DNA of 64,000 nucleotides from assembly GCF_002015035.1 (NCBI RefSeq), contig NZ_MUXY01000003.1:1-64000 (forward strand), written 5' to 3'. Made by a program: the position numbers and the translations under genes. The stretch comes from Haemophilus parahaemolyticus. GTDB taxonomy: Bacteria > Pseudomonadota > Gammaproteobacteria > Enterobacterales > Pasteurellaceae. The notes beneath the pieces are model-generated. The model searched no databases. It saw only the letters and a list, made by a program, of their open reading frames with translations, and was not told the origin of the DNA. The number at the start of each line of letters is the position of its first letter. Position 1 is the first letter of the stretch. Positions 8,120 to 16,475 of the stretch are shown piece after piece.

Positions 8120-9699
8120 GATTCCTCTTTCTCCACCAACAATTCCAATCTCGCCGTATCCAAATCATTCTGTATAAATTCGACTTGCGGCACATTTTGG
8201 CTGGCTTTAGTTGAAAGCTGCTGGAAACGTTCAACTTTACCAAGCAAACCTTGTCGCCCAACTAAAGCAGTGACTGTTTGATTGTACTGATTATTTACGG
8301 TATTTAGCGTGTTGCCAAGCTTACTCAAACGTTCAGCAATGGTACACACTTGGTTGTAAATATCACCCGCTTTTTCGCTGATCTCACGAGCTTCGCTGTT
8401 ACCTCGTTCAATTCGCCAAAGGTTTGCAACTGTACGTAAAATTGGCATTAGCGTGGTGTACGAAACCAAGATCACATTACGTTCATAACCAAAGTTAAAG
8501 AGCTGCGGATCGTGCTTCATTGCCTCAATGTAAGCAGGCTCAATCGGCACAAACATCAGCACAAAATCAGGGCTTTTCACGCCTAAAAGTGAGCTATAAT
8601 TTTTCTTGGAAAGCCCATCAATATGTGCCCGCAACGAGCGGCAGTGTTCATCGAATGCTTGTAACACTTCGGCTTGATTTTCGGCACGAATTGCTTTGTC
8701 ATATGCTACCAGCGAGACTTTGCTGTCGATAATTAAATGCTTGTTATCAGGCAGATGCAATACAAAATCAGGAGCAAAACGTTTGCCCTCTTCATCGCGA
8801 AAATTTTCTTGAGCTACATAATGCTCATTTGCCAATAAGCCCGCTGATTGCAACGCACTTTCTAGTTGCACTTCACCCCAGTTACCTGCGATTTTATTGT
8901 TGCCTTTCAAAGCAGTTGCCAAATTTTGTGCTTCTTCTGACATCGACACACCAATTTGTAACACTCGCTTGATCTCTGCTTCCAAGTTTGCCGTGCCTTT
9001 AAGCGACTCGCTATGCACTTCATTCACACGTTTTTGGAAGCCTTCGATTTGCTCTTTAAATGGTTTGAGCAATGCATCTAATGAGGATTGATTACTTTGA
9101 GCGAAAAGTTGGCTTTTTTCTTCTAAAATCTGTTGAGCCAGATGTTGAAATTCCACATTTAGCTGCTGTTTTACCTGCACAAAATTGCGTTGTTGCTCTT
9201 CAAAATTTGCCTGTTTTTCGTTTAAAGTCGTGCGTAATTCAGTTAGTTCATTTTGCGATTGAATGAATTGTCCGTTCAAGCGTTGGCATTCTTGTTCTTT
9301 TTGGTTCAAATGTTGATGGCTAAAAGCAAGTTGTTCTTCCAAGCTCTCCGCCTTTGCTTGTGTTGCCCCAATGCGTTCTTTCAACTCGTTGATGTAGCTC
9401 TCTTGCTGATCTTCCAACTGAGCTGCTTGATCAATTTTCGCTTGCAAGCGGTGAATTTCGTTCTCTTTTTCGCTAATACGATTTTCTGCATTTTCGGAGC
9501 GAACCTTATATTGTACCGCCCATTGTTCTACCTGTGATTTTTCAGTTGCAAGCTGTTCAGTTTTTTGCGAAAGTTGGGCAAGTTGAACTTTCTGTTCTGC
9601 CGCTTCGTTTGCTAAGCGAGAATGCAGAAAAAAGAGGGTAATGGAGAGAAAACTGAGTAAAATTAAGCCGATGTAGAGCCAGATTGGATCGATTGTCAT
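8116..9699 (-). CDS. rmuC: RmuC family DNA recombination protein
   Basis: Limits inversions and rearrangements; probably a membrane-tethered nuclease-fold protein. One N-terminal membrane helix (residues ~7-25) is followed by a long Gln/Glu-rich coiled coil (~30-230) and the conserved RmuC domain. The domain carries NWGEVQLESALQSAGL, RFAPDFVLHLPD and LIIDSKVSLVAYD, an endonuclease-like D...D-x-K pattern. The length (527 aa) is typical. The ribosome site before the 9699 ATG is weak. A paired palindrome occupies the space between rph and this start. Confidence 0.95.
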   Translation of the reverse strand: MTIDPIWLYIGLILLSFLSITLFFLHSRLANEAAEQKVQLAQLSQKTEQLATEKSQVEQWAVQYKVRSENAENRISEKENEIHRLQAKIDQAAQLEDQQESYINELKERIGATQAKAESLEEQLAFSHQHLNQKEQECQRLNGQFIQSQNELTELRTTLNEKQANFEEQQRNFVQVKQQLNVEFQHLAQQILEEKSQLFAQSNQSSLDALLKPFKEQIEGFQKRVNEVHSESLKGTANLEAEIKRVLQIGVSMSEEAQNLATALKGNNKIAGNWGEVQLESALQSAGLLANEHYVAQENFRDEEGKRFAPDFVLHLPDNKHLIIDSKVSLVAYDKAIRAENQAEVLQAFDEHCRSLRAHIDGLSKKNYSSLLGVKSPDFVLMFVPIEPAYIEAMKHDPQLFNFGYERNVILVSYTTLMPILRTVANLWRIERGNSEAREISEKAGDIYNQVCTIAERLSKLGNTLNTVNNQYNQTVTALVGRQGLLGKVERFQQLSTKASQNVPQVEFIQNDLDTARLELLVEKEES

Positions 9700-9713
9700 A
9701 GATGCTAAATATC

Positions 9714-9773
9714 GGGCGGACTTCAGTCCGCCAGTTAAAGAAATGAAATGGCAGACTGGAAGTCTGCCCTACC
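9714..9773. repeat. Paired palindrome between rph and rmuC
   Basis: GGCGGACT (9715-9722) pairs with AGTCCGCC (9725-9732), and GGCAGACT (9750-9757) pairs with AGTCTGCC (9761-9768), followed by CTACC. The layout is the same as at 10-67 but the stem sequences differ, so the structure is conserved more than the sequence. Confidence 0.6.
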
Positions 9774-9790
9774 AAATAAATGATAGAAAA

Positions 9791-10507
9791 TTATAGATTT
9801 AACGCTTCACGCTGAGCCGTAACTAACTGGTTAATTCCTTGTTTTGCAAGGTCTAACAAACGCAATAATTCATCGTGTGAGAACGGTTCACCTTCTGCAG
9901 TGCCTTGCACTTCAACCATTCTGCCATCTTCAACCATTACCACGTTCATATCGGTTTCCGCATTTGAATCTTCCACATATTCCAAATCACAAACCGCTTT
10001 GCCATCCACAATACCAACAGAAACCGCAGCGACTAAGCCTTTAAGTGGGCTGGTTTTAAGCGTACCATTTTCGATTAAGTGAGCAATGGCATCGTGTAAT
10101 GCTACACAAGCACCAGTGATAGATGCGGTGCGCGTGCCACCATCGGCTTGAATCACATCGCAATCCACGGTAATAGTGCGTTCGCCAAGTGCTTTAAGAT
10201 CGACCACGGCACGTAAAGAGCGTGCGATTAAACGTTGAATTTCCATCGTTCTGCCTGTTTGCTTGCCTTTTGCCGCTTCGCGTTGGGTGCGGGAATGAGT
10301 GGCACGTGGGAGCATACCATATTCCGCAGTTACCCAACCTTGTTGTTGTCCTTTTAAGAAGCGTGGTACAGTTTCTTCAATGGTTGCATTGCAAAGCACT
10401 TTGGTTTCGCCAAATTCAATTAATACAGAGCCTTCAGCATATTTGGTGTAATGACGGGTAATTTTTACAGGGCGGATTTGGTTTAATTCGCGATTATTTG
10501 GACGCAT
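9791..10507 (-). CDS. rph: Ribonuclease PH
   Basis: Phosphorolytic 3' to 5' exoribonuclease that trims tRNA 3' ends. At 238 aa it has the full family pattern: [13 protein letters not shown] at the N-terminus, the phosphate-binding [15 protein letters not shown] segment, and the [19 protein letters not shown] block. It is intact, unlike the frameshifted rph of E. coli K-12. It is divergent from yicC across an 82-base gap; in many gamma-proteobacteria the two are also neighbours. Confidence 0.97.
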   Translation of the reverse strand: MRPNNRELNQIRPVKITRHYTKYAEGSVLIEFGETKVLCNATIEETVPRFLKGQQQGWVTAEYGMLPRATHSRTQREAAKGKQTGRTMEIQRLIARSLRAVVDLKALGERTITVDCDVIQADGGTRTASITGACVALHDAIAHLIENGTLKTSPLKGLVAAVSVGIVDGKAVCDLEYVEDSNAETDMNVVMVEDGRMVEVQGTAEGEPFSHDELLRLLDLAKQGINQLVTAQREALNL

Positions 10508-10589
10508 AGTTTTTCTTTCCTTCTACTAAAATTCTTGGCTATTTTACAGTACAATAAGCTAATTTTCATTATAAAACAGGACAATCAAG

Positions 10590-11453
10590 ATGATTTATAG
10601 TATGACCGCCTTTGCTCATTTAGAAATTAAAAAAGAGTGGGGCAATGCAGTGTGGGAAATTCGCTCCGTCAATCAACGCTTTTTAGAAACCTATTTCCGC
10701 CTGCCTGAAGCCTTTCGCCATTTAGAAATGGGCTTACGAGAATGCCTGCGTAACTCGCTTACTCGCGGGAAAGTGGAATGTAGCCTACGTGTAGAATTAG
10801 CACAAGCGAGCAACAATAAAATCGCATTAAATAATGATTATGCAGAACAAGTTATCGCTTCGCTTAAAACTTTGCAGGGCATTGCGGGAGAAGGGGAGAT
10901 CAACTTGGTGGATGTGCTACGTTACCCTGGTGTGGTAGATGCACAAAGCCAAGATTTAGACCAAATTGCCCAAGATTTATTGGCAGGTTTCGAGCAAATA
11001 TTAACCGATTTTATTGCGATGCGTGGACGCGAAGGGGCAAATTTACACGCGATTATTCAACAACGCCTAGACAGTATCGCAGAGATTGCTCAAAGCGTGC
11101 AAAACCAAATGCCAGAAGTGTTGCAATGGCAAAAAGATCGCCTGCAACAACGCTTTGAGGAGCTTAATCTACAACTTGATCCACAACGCTTAGAACAAGA
11201 AATGGTACTCACCGCACAGCGTGTCGATGTGGCGGAAGAATTAGACCGCTTGCAATTGCACGTGAAAGAGACTAGCTCAATCCTTAAAAAAGGCGGTGCA
11301 GTAGGACGTAAATTAGATTTTATGATGCAAGAGCTCAATCGCGAGTCCAATACACTGGCTTCAAAATCAATCAATGCCGATATTACTAATTCTGCGGTGG
11401 AATTGAAAGTGCTTATCGAGCAAATGCGTGAGCAAATCCAAAATTTAGAATAG
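10590..11453 (+). CDS. yicC: YicC family endoribonuclease-like protein
   Basis: 287 aa, opening MIYSMTAFAH with the family's EIRSVNQRFLE segment. The C-terminus has GRKLDFMMQELNRESNTLASKS and ends in VELKVLIEQMREQIQNLE. YicC proteins are reported RNases that affect small-RNA and stress responses; the mechanism here is inferred from the family. It is followed 26 bases later by ygfZ and is probably cotranscribed with it. Confidence 0.95.
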   Translation: MIYSMTAFAHLEIKKEWGNAVWEIRSVNQRFLETYFRLPEAFRHLEMGLRECLRNSLTRGKVECSLRVELAQASNNKIALNNDYAEQVIASLKTLQGIAGEGEINLVDVLRYPGVVDAQSQDLDQIAQDLLAGFEQILTDFIAMRGREGANLHAIIQQRLDSIAEIAQSVQNQMPEVLQWQKDRLQQRFEELNLQLDPQRLEQEMVLTAQRVDVAEELDRLQLHVKETSSILKKGGAVGRKLDFMMQELNRESNTLASKSINADITNSAVELKVLIEQMREQIQNLE

Positions 11454-11479
11454 AAAAAGGATTTTTTAAGGACTTAAAA

Positions 11480-12364
11480 ATGAAATGCGAATGTAATCAA
11501 ATTAGCAAAATCTATCCCGAACTTTGCGTATTACTTGAACAATATCGTTTGATTGAAATTGCAGGAGTGGATGCAGAAAAATATCTGCAAGGGCAATTAA
11601 CTTGCGATGTGGCGAAGCTTGAAGTAGCCAGCCACACACTGACTTGCCACTGTGATCCCAAAAGCAAAATGAGTGCCTTGTTCCGTTTATATCGAGCGAG
11701 CCAAGAGCAATTTTTTGCCATCATCCATCAAGATTTATTGCCTGAGGCTTTAACTCAGCTCAAAAAATATGCGGTGTTCTCGAAAGTGACTTTTACCGAA
11801 TTAGATACCAAACTCTATGGTGTAACAAGCGGTGAGATCTTGGCAAAACTTCACGAAAATTCGACCGCTTTAGTGTTCCCACAAGGGCAAAAGCGTGCAA
11901 TTGTGTGGGGTGAAAATTTAGAAATAAATAGTTCGGCTAAACTTTGGGATTTAATAGATATTCAAGACGGCTTACCGATTTTGCTTAAAGCAAATCAATT
12001 TGAACTTATCCCTCAAGCAGCAAATTTACAAGCGGTCGAAAATGCGATTTCCTTTACCAAAGGTTGCTATATCGGGCAAGAAACCGTAGCACGAGCAAAA
12101 TATCGTGGTGCAAATAAACGTGCGATGTTTACGTTGGTTGGTCAAGTTGCAGGCGAAATTACTTTACCAGAAATTGCTTCTAGCATTGAAATGCAACTCG
12201 GTGAAAACTGGCGTACAACTGGAACAATTCTTTCTGCTGTGCATTATCAAGATAAATTGTGGCTGCAAGTAGTAATGAACAAAGATGTAGAGCGAGAAGC
12301 TAATTTCCGTGTGAATGGCATTGCATTGCAGATTTGTGAATTGCCATATTCGTTAGAAGAATAG
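11480..12364 (+). CDS. ygfZ: Folate-binding YgfZ protein
   Basis: Tetrahydrofolate-dependent helper in assembly or repair of certain Fe-S enzymes (family knowledge from E. coli YgfZ). It has the family signature KGCYIGQE at about residues 194-201 with its conserved Cys. The fold is glycine-cleavage T-protein-like with 294 aa. It ends at a strong terminator. Confidence 0.94.
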   Translation: MKCECNQISKIYPELCVLLEQYRLIEIAGVDAEKYLQGQLTCDVAKLEVASHTLTCHCDPKSKMSALFRLYRASQEQFFAIIHQDLLPEALTQLKKYAVFSKVTFTELDTKLYGVTSGEILAKLHENSTALVFPQGQKRAIVWGENLEINSSAKLWDLIDIQDGLPILLKANQFELIPQAANLQAVENAISFTKGCYIGQETVARAKYRGANKRAMFTLVGQVAGEITLPEIASSIEMQLGENWRTTGTILSAVHYQDKLWLQVVMNKDVEREANFRVNGIALQICELPYSLEE

Positions 12365-12385
12365 TATAGGCATAGTAGACAATAG

Positions 12386-12426
12386 GGCTTAAAGCCTTGC
12401 ACTATAAGGCTTTAAGCCAATTTTTA
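12386..12426 (+). terminator. Rho-independent terminator after ygfZ
   Basis: A perfect 13-base stem, 12386-12398 with 12406-12418, has a 7-base loop and is followed by AATTTTTAG. The remaining gap to 12631 is AT-rich and holds only a Haemophilus-type uptake sequence. Confidence 0.88.
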
Positions 12427-12600
12427 GCACCTATTTTTCTACTATACCCAAAAAGTTATTGCTTTTTTATGAAGTCATATCATAGCAAAAAGAAAGTATC
12501 AATTAAAATAGAAAGTGTATTATATAAAAAATATATTTGATAACATTCTTAGATATAAAAATCTAGGGGTTGAGGTAGATTGAATTTGCACAAACACCTA

Positions 12601-12619
12601 AAAATCTGACCGCACTTTA
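12601..12619 (-). other. Haemophilus-type uptake signal sequence (Hin USS)
   Basis: ACCGCACTT at 12610-12618 is the reverse of the Hin-type core AAGTGCGGT, followed on that strand by CAGATTTTT, which fits the extended Hin consensus. Elsewhere in this window the uptake core is ACAAGCGGT. Confidence 0.8.
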
Positions 12620-12631
12620 AAATAAAAAGAT

Positions 12632-13585
12632 CTAAACCTCCTCAATTTGAAACTGTTTACGCCAGCGATTCGGTGAAATCTTATGTTTTTTCAAGAAGTG
12701 CTGACGCAAGGCGGTATCGCTATGAAATCCACTTTGTTCTGCAATATCAGTAATAGATAAATCTGTGCTTTCCAAAAGCTCTCTTGCTCGTTGTAGCCTT
12801 GCTTCAATTAACCATTGATTTAATGACATTCCAGTTGCTTTGCGAAAATGTCTGGTGAAAGTGCTACGGCTCATTGACAAACGTTCGGCAAGGCTATCAG
12901 TCGAATGAAGTGCGGTCAGATTTTCATTTAAATAAGCAAGCAACGCATTGATATTATGATTAGGTGTGGAACGAGAAATAGGGCGTTCGATAAATTGTGC
13001 TTGTCCGCCTTCACGATGAGGGGGGATAACCAGTATTCGGGCAATATGATTGGCAATTTTCACACCATATAATTTACGGACAATAGAAAGGCAACAATCC
13101 ATGGAAGCGGCTGTTCCTGCTGAGGTAATCAGTCGATCTTGTTCCAAATAAATAGGATTTAAATCCCATTTCACCTGCGGAAAACGATGAGTAAAATCAC
13201 TATCTCCCAGCCAATGTGTGGTTGCTTTTTTGCCGTTAAGTAGACCACTGCATGCTAACACATAGGCACCATAACATAAACCCACCACTGTCGCACCACG
13301 TTGATATGCTTGCCGTAACGCCGTTAATAAAGCCTCACTTGGCATCACTTGAGTATCATGCCATCCAGTCATCACAACAATATCGGCATTCTCCAACCAC
13401 TCTAAACCTCCATCTAAATGTATGTGAAATAGCGAGTTTGTCAGGTTGTCCGAATCGCTAACAATTTTACACTCAAATAACGGCTTGCCGTTTAAATCCG
13501 ACATAGAAAAAACGGAATATGCCATCGCAAAATGAATAGGCATCATTTGTTCATACACAATTAAAGCTACTGTGGGTGTATTCAT
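12632..13585 (-). CDS. GlxA-type AraC family transcription regulator (DJ-1/PfpI domain plus HTH)
   Basis: 317 aa. Residues ~5-185 form a DJ-1/PfpI-like domain containing ATVVGLCYGAYVLACSGLLNGKKATTHW, with a Cys in the nucleophile-elbow position. Residues ~215-310 are an AraC double helix-turn-helix (SMSRSTFTRHFRKATG; ITDIAEQSGFHSDTALRQHFLK). The start at 13585 is chosen because AGGAGAAATAAA precedes that ATG; the frame opens 11 codons earlier without a good site. It is divergent from the metallo-hydrolase gene, which it probably controls. A Hin-type uptake sequence lies inside it at 12908-12916, a sign of transfer. Confidence 0.87.
   Translation of the reverse strand: MNTPTVALIVYEQMMPIHFAMAYSVFSMSDLNGKPLFECKIVSDSDNLTNSLFHIHLDGGLEWLENADIVVMTGWHDTQVMPSEALLTALRQAYQRGATVVGLCYGAYVLACSGLLNGKKATTHWLGDSDFTHRFPQVKWDLNPIYLEQDRLITSAGTAASMDCCLSIVRKLYGVKIANHIARILVIPPHREGGQAQFIERPISRSTPNHNINALLAYLNENLTALHSTDSLAERLSMSRSTFTRHFRKATGMSLNQWLIEARLQRARELLESTDLSITDIAEQSGFHSDTALRQHFLKKHKISPNRWRKQFQIEEV
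12908..12924 (+). other. Haemophilus-type uptake signal sequence inside the regulator gene
   Basis: AAGTGCGGT at 12908-12916 is followed by CAGATTTT, a full extended Hin-type USS. It is the second of two such sites seen in the window, both in this patch. Confidence 0.8.
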
Positions 13586-13726
13586 TTTATTTCTCCTACT
13601 TTGATATGAGCATAACACAGAAATGACCTGATTATTATGTTTATTAGTTTTTTATCTATTTTTGCGCAATTTTGTTCTCACTATAATATGTTTATTCATT
13701 CAATAACGTATAGAAAAGGAAAAAAC

Positions 13727-14599
13727 ATGAACTTAAAAACCTTAATTAGCACTACAGCATTGGCTATTAGCGCAAATACTTTCGCTGTAGATCTTGCCTC
13801 TAAAAACACTGATAGCTACCAACATATCCGCAATGCCACTGGTCGCCTGAACTACGCAGGGAAAACTTTTTTAATTGATCCGATGCTTGCTGAAAAAGGG
13901 CGTTATGCAGGCTTTGAAGGGACATTAAATAGCCATTTGCGTAATCCACTTGTGGAATTGCCGATGAAAGCAGAAGATACTTTCAAAGATGTTGATGCCA
14001 TTATTTTGACTCATACACATGAAGATCATTGGGATGAGGTTGCACAAAAAATTTTACCTAAATCCATCAAAATTTTTGTGCAACATGAACAGGATGGCGA
14101 CTTACTCAAAGCGCAAGGTTTTACTAACATAACTAGTTTATCGTTGGAAAAATCGGTGGAGTTTGAAGGTATTGTTTTAAATAAAACCGGCGGTTCTCAC
14201 GGCACAACGGAAATGTACGCTGTACCACAATTAGCTGAGATTTTAGATGAGGCGATGGGCGTAACATTCCAAGCGAAAGGTCATCCAACGGTGTACTTGG
14301 TTGGTGACACAGTTTGGACTGCCGAAGTAAACAAAGCCATTAATCGTTATAAACCTGATGTAATGATTATGAACACTGGTGATGCGCGAACCTTAGCTTT
14401 TCCGAATGACGGCATTATTATGGGGTTACAAGATGTTGCCCATGCTCGCCAAATGCTACCAAATACAAAACTTATCACGGTGCACATGGATGCTGTAAAC
14501 CATATGTCTGTTTACCGTAAGGATTTACGCCAATTTGTCCAAGCAAACAAGCTTGAAAATGTAGTAATTCCAGAAGATGGTGAAACGGTGAAGTTTTAA
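13727..14599 (+). CDS. Exported metallo-beta-lactamase-fold hydrolase
   Basis: 290 aa with a signal peptide (residues 1-20, ending ANTFA), so periplasmic. The MBL metal motif T-H-T-H-E-D-H-W gives His96, His98, Asp100 and His101. Later ligands probably include H164 in GGSHGT, Asp in GDTVW and the C-terminal HMDAVNHM. The UlaG-like opening IRNATGRLNYAGKTFLIDPML suggests a small-molecule or lactone hydrolase, not an antibiotic lactamase; the substrate is unknown. The start is set by AGAAAAGGAAAAAAC before ATG 13727. It has no local-type uptake sequence and belongs to the probably acquired patch. Confidence 0.83.
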   Translation: MNLKTLISTTALAISANTFAVDLASKNTDSYQHIRNATGRLNYAGKTFLIDPMLAEKGRYAGFEGTLNSHLRNPLVELPMKAEDTFKDVDAIILTHTHEDHWDEVAQKILPKSIKIFVQHEQDGDLLKAQGFTNITSLSLEKSVEFEGIVLNKTGGSHGTTEMYAVPQLAEILDEAMGVTFQAKGHPTVYLVGDTVWTAEVNKAINRYKPDVMIMNTGDARTLAFPNDGIIMGLQDVAHARQMLPNTKLITVHMDAVNHMSVYRKDLRQFVQANKLENVVIPEDGETVKF

Positions 14600-14606
14600 A
14601 ATAAGC

Positions 14607-14852
14607 ACTGGTTGAAAGGTAAAAACACATGATCTCGCTTACTTGGAATGCACCGATTGAAACGTTTACCCGCGAAGGCTAATTCTTCGAAGGTAAAGGC
14701 GTGGATGCTTTGCACATGTCTTTCCACAAACTCAACGAGTTCATCGGCTTGACCCGCCTGCCGACATTCTTATGTAACGATGTAATTAAAAATCTATAGT
14801 AGAACAATACTTAACCTATTACCAAGCACAGTTGGAAAAAGTATTCGGTTAA
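14607..14852 (+). pseudogene. mdaB: Remnant of mdaB (NADPH quinone reductase), C-terminal part
   Basis: Translation from 14629 gives MISLTWNAPIETFTREG, a stop, then FFEGKGVDALHMSFHKLNEF and LTRLPTFLCNDVIK. After another stop and a frame change comes EQYLTYYQAQLEKVFG with its natural stop at 14850-14852. These match the C-terminal ~80 residues of the MdaB flavoprotein family. The first ~110 residues are absent, one in-frame stop replaces the expected residue, and there are at least two frame breaks. The 5' break coincides with the end of the foreign regulator/MBL patch. Confidence 0.8.
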
Positions 14853-14871
14853 TTGCAAAATATGAGTTTAG

Positions 14872-14899
14872 AAGGTGGGCATTCTTGCTCACCTTTTTT
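14872..14899 (+). terminator. Rho-independent terminator after the mdaB remnant
   Basis: AAGGTGGGC (14872-14880) pairs with GCTCACCTT (14887-14895), with one G-T pair, followed by a T run. It is probably the original terminator of intact mdaB. The rest of the gap to 15050 shows nothing else I recognise. Confidence 0.75.
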
Positions 14900-15050
14900 A
14901 TTTCAAACGTTTATCAAACTTTCTAATAGGGAGGACAAGAGAATAGACTGAGTTTAGAAAAATTAAAATAGCTTTTTTAAGTTTATATCTTTTCAACTTT
15001 CAAGTAGAATACCGCTCCTTTAGTTTTACAAAGTATAGTTCGTAAATTTT

Positions 15051-16430
15051 ATGATTAGCGTGTTTGATATGTTTAAAGTAGGAATTGGTCCTTCCAGTTC
15101 TCATACTGTCGGTCCAATGAAAGCAGCAAAACAATTTATTGATGAACTTATTGCTTGCAAATTATTAGGCAAAACTAACCGCTTAGAAGCTCATATTTAT
15201 GGCTCTCTTTCGCTTACTGGTCGTGGGCATAACACTGACATTGCCGTAGTAATGGGCTTGATGGGCTATTTGCCAGATAATGTGGATATTGAAAGCATTG
15301 AGCCAACGATTGAGCAAATCAAGCAAATCCATCAGCTCTATTTAGCTCAAGCAGATAGTTCAAACACGCATACCATTGATTTTGATTTCTACAAAGATAT
15401 GCCGTTTCATTACGACTTTTTACCTCGTCACGAAAATGGGATGATGCTTAAAGCGTTCAATGCAGATGAGCTACTTTTCGAAAAAACATTTTATTCGATT
15501 GGTGGTGGGTTTATCGTCGATGATGAACATTTTGGTGAAACGGCTCAAAACGAAGTGCAAGTGCCTTTTCCTTATCAATACGCGGAAGACTTGTTAAAAC
15601 ATTGCCATGAGCAAGGTTTACCGCTTTCTAGCCTAATGTGGAAAAATGAGTTGGCACTGCGTTCAAAAGGAGAAGTTGAGCACTATCTTGCTCATATTTG
15701 GCAGACAATGGAAGCCTGTATTCAGCGTGGCTTGCACACTGAAGGCTTATTGCCAGGTTCGCTAAAAGTAGTTCGCCGAGCAGCCTCACTGCGTCGAAGT
15801 TTGGAAGCAAATAGTAAATTCAACCAAGATCCAATGCAAATTATCGACTGGGTTAATATGTTTGCCTTAGCGGTAAATGAAGAAAATGCAGCAGGTGGAC
15901 GCGTGGTTACCGCACCTACGAATGGTGCTTGTGGCATTGTGCCTGCCGTGTTGGCTTATTATCAGCAATTTATCGCCCCACTTAACCAAGAAACCATAGA
16001 GCGCTATTTGTTAGCAACCAGTGCGATTGGCTCGTTATATAAAATGAATGCCTCAATTTCAGGAGCAGAAGTAGGTTGCCAAGGCGAAGTGGGTGTAGCT
16101 TGTTCAATGGCAGCAGCAGGCTTAACTGAAATTATGGGTGGTACACCAGATCAGGTTTGTATTGCAGCAGAAATTGCAATGGAACATAACCTAGGCTTAA
16201 CTTGCGATCCTGTGGGCGGACAAGTGCAAGTGCCTTGTATTGAACGTAATGCGATTGCAGCGGTTAAAGCTATCAATGCCAGCCGAATGGCGTTACGCTT
16301 AACAACACAACCTCGAGTTACCTTAGATAAGGTTATTGAAACGATGTACGAAACGGGCAAAGATATGAACGCCAAATACCGTGAAACCTCAACAGGCGGC
16401 TTGGCAATTAAGATTTTACCGTGTGATTAA
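15051..16430 (+). CDS. sdaA: L-serine dehydratase (iron-sulfur type)
   Basis: Deaminates L-serine to pyruvate using a [4Fe-4S] cluster. It is a single-chain enzyme of 459 aa with the N-terminal beta domain (ISVFDMFKVGIGPSSSHTVGPM). The alpha domain has conserved Cys in APTNGACGIVPAV, GCQGEVGVACSMAA and LGLTCDPVGG. The ribosome site is weak (TTCGTAAATTTT). It converges with mnmC across a shared terminator. Confidence 0.96.
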   Translation: MISVFDMFKVGIGPSSSHTVGPMKAAKQFIDELIACKLLGKTNRLEAHIYGSLSLTGRGHNTDIAVVMGLMGYLPDNVDIESIEPTIEQIKQIHQLYLAQADSSNTHTIDFDFYKDMPFHYDFLPRHENGMMLKAFNADELLFEKTFYSIGGGFIVDDEHFGETAQNEVQVPFPYQYAEDLLKHCHEQGLPLSSLMWKNELALRSKGEVEHYLAHIWQTMEACIQRGLHTEGLLPGSLKVVRRAASLRRSLEANSKFNQDPMQIIDWVNMFALAVNEENAAGGRVVTAPTNGACGIVPAVLAYYQQFIAPLNQETIERYLLATSAIGSLYKMNASISGAEVGCQGEVGVACSMAAAGLTEIMGGTPDQVCIAAEIAMEHNLGLTCDPVGGQVQVPCIERNAIAAVKAINASRMALRLTTQPRVTLDKVIETMYETGKDMNAKYRETSTGGLAIKILPCD

Positions 16431-16440
16431 CCTAAATTAA

Positions 16441-16475
16441 TAGCCCAAAGTCATAATTTACTTTGGGCTACTTTT
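16441..16475. terminator. Bidirectional terminator between sdaA and mnmC
   Basis: TAGCCCAAAGT (16441-16451) pairs with ACTTTGGGCTA (16460-16470), with CTTTTA on the plus side. It serves the convergent genes sdaA and mnmC. Confidence 0.8.

Noticed and set aside
12365-14599. Genomic island or insertion-sequence origin of the regulator/MBL patch
   Set aside because: I see no transposase, integrase, tRNA end or flanking direct repeat. Transformation-type replacement fits better.
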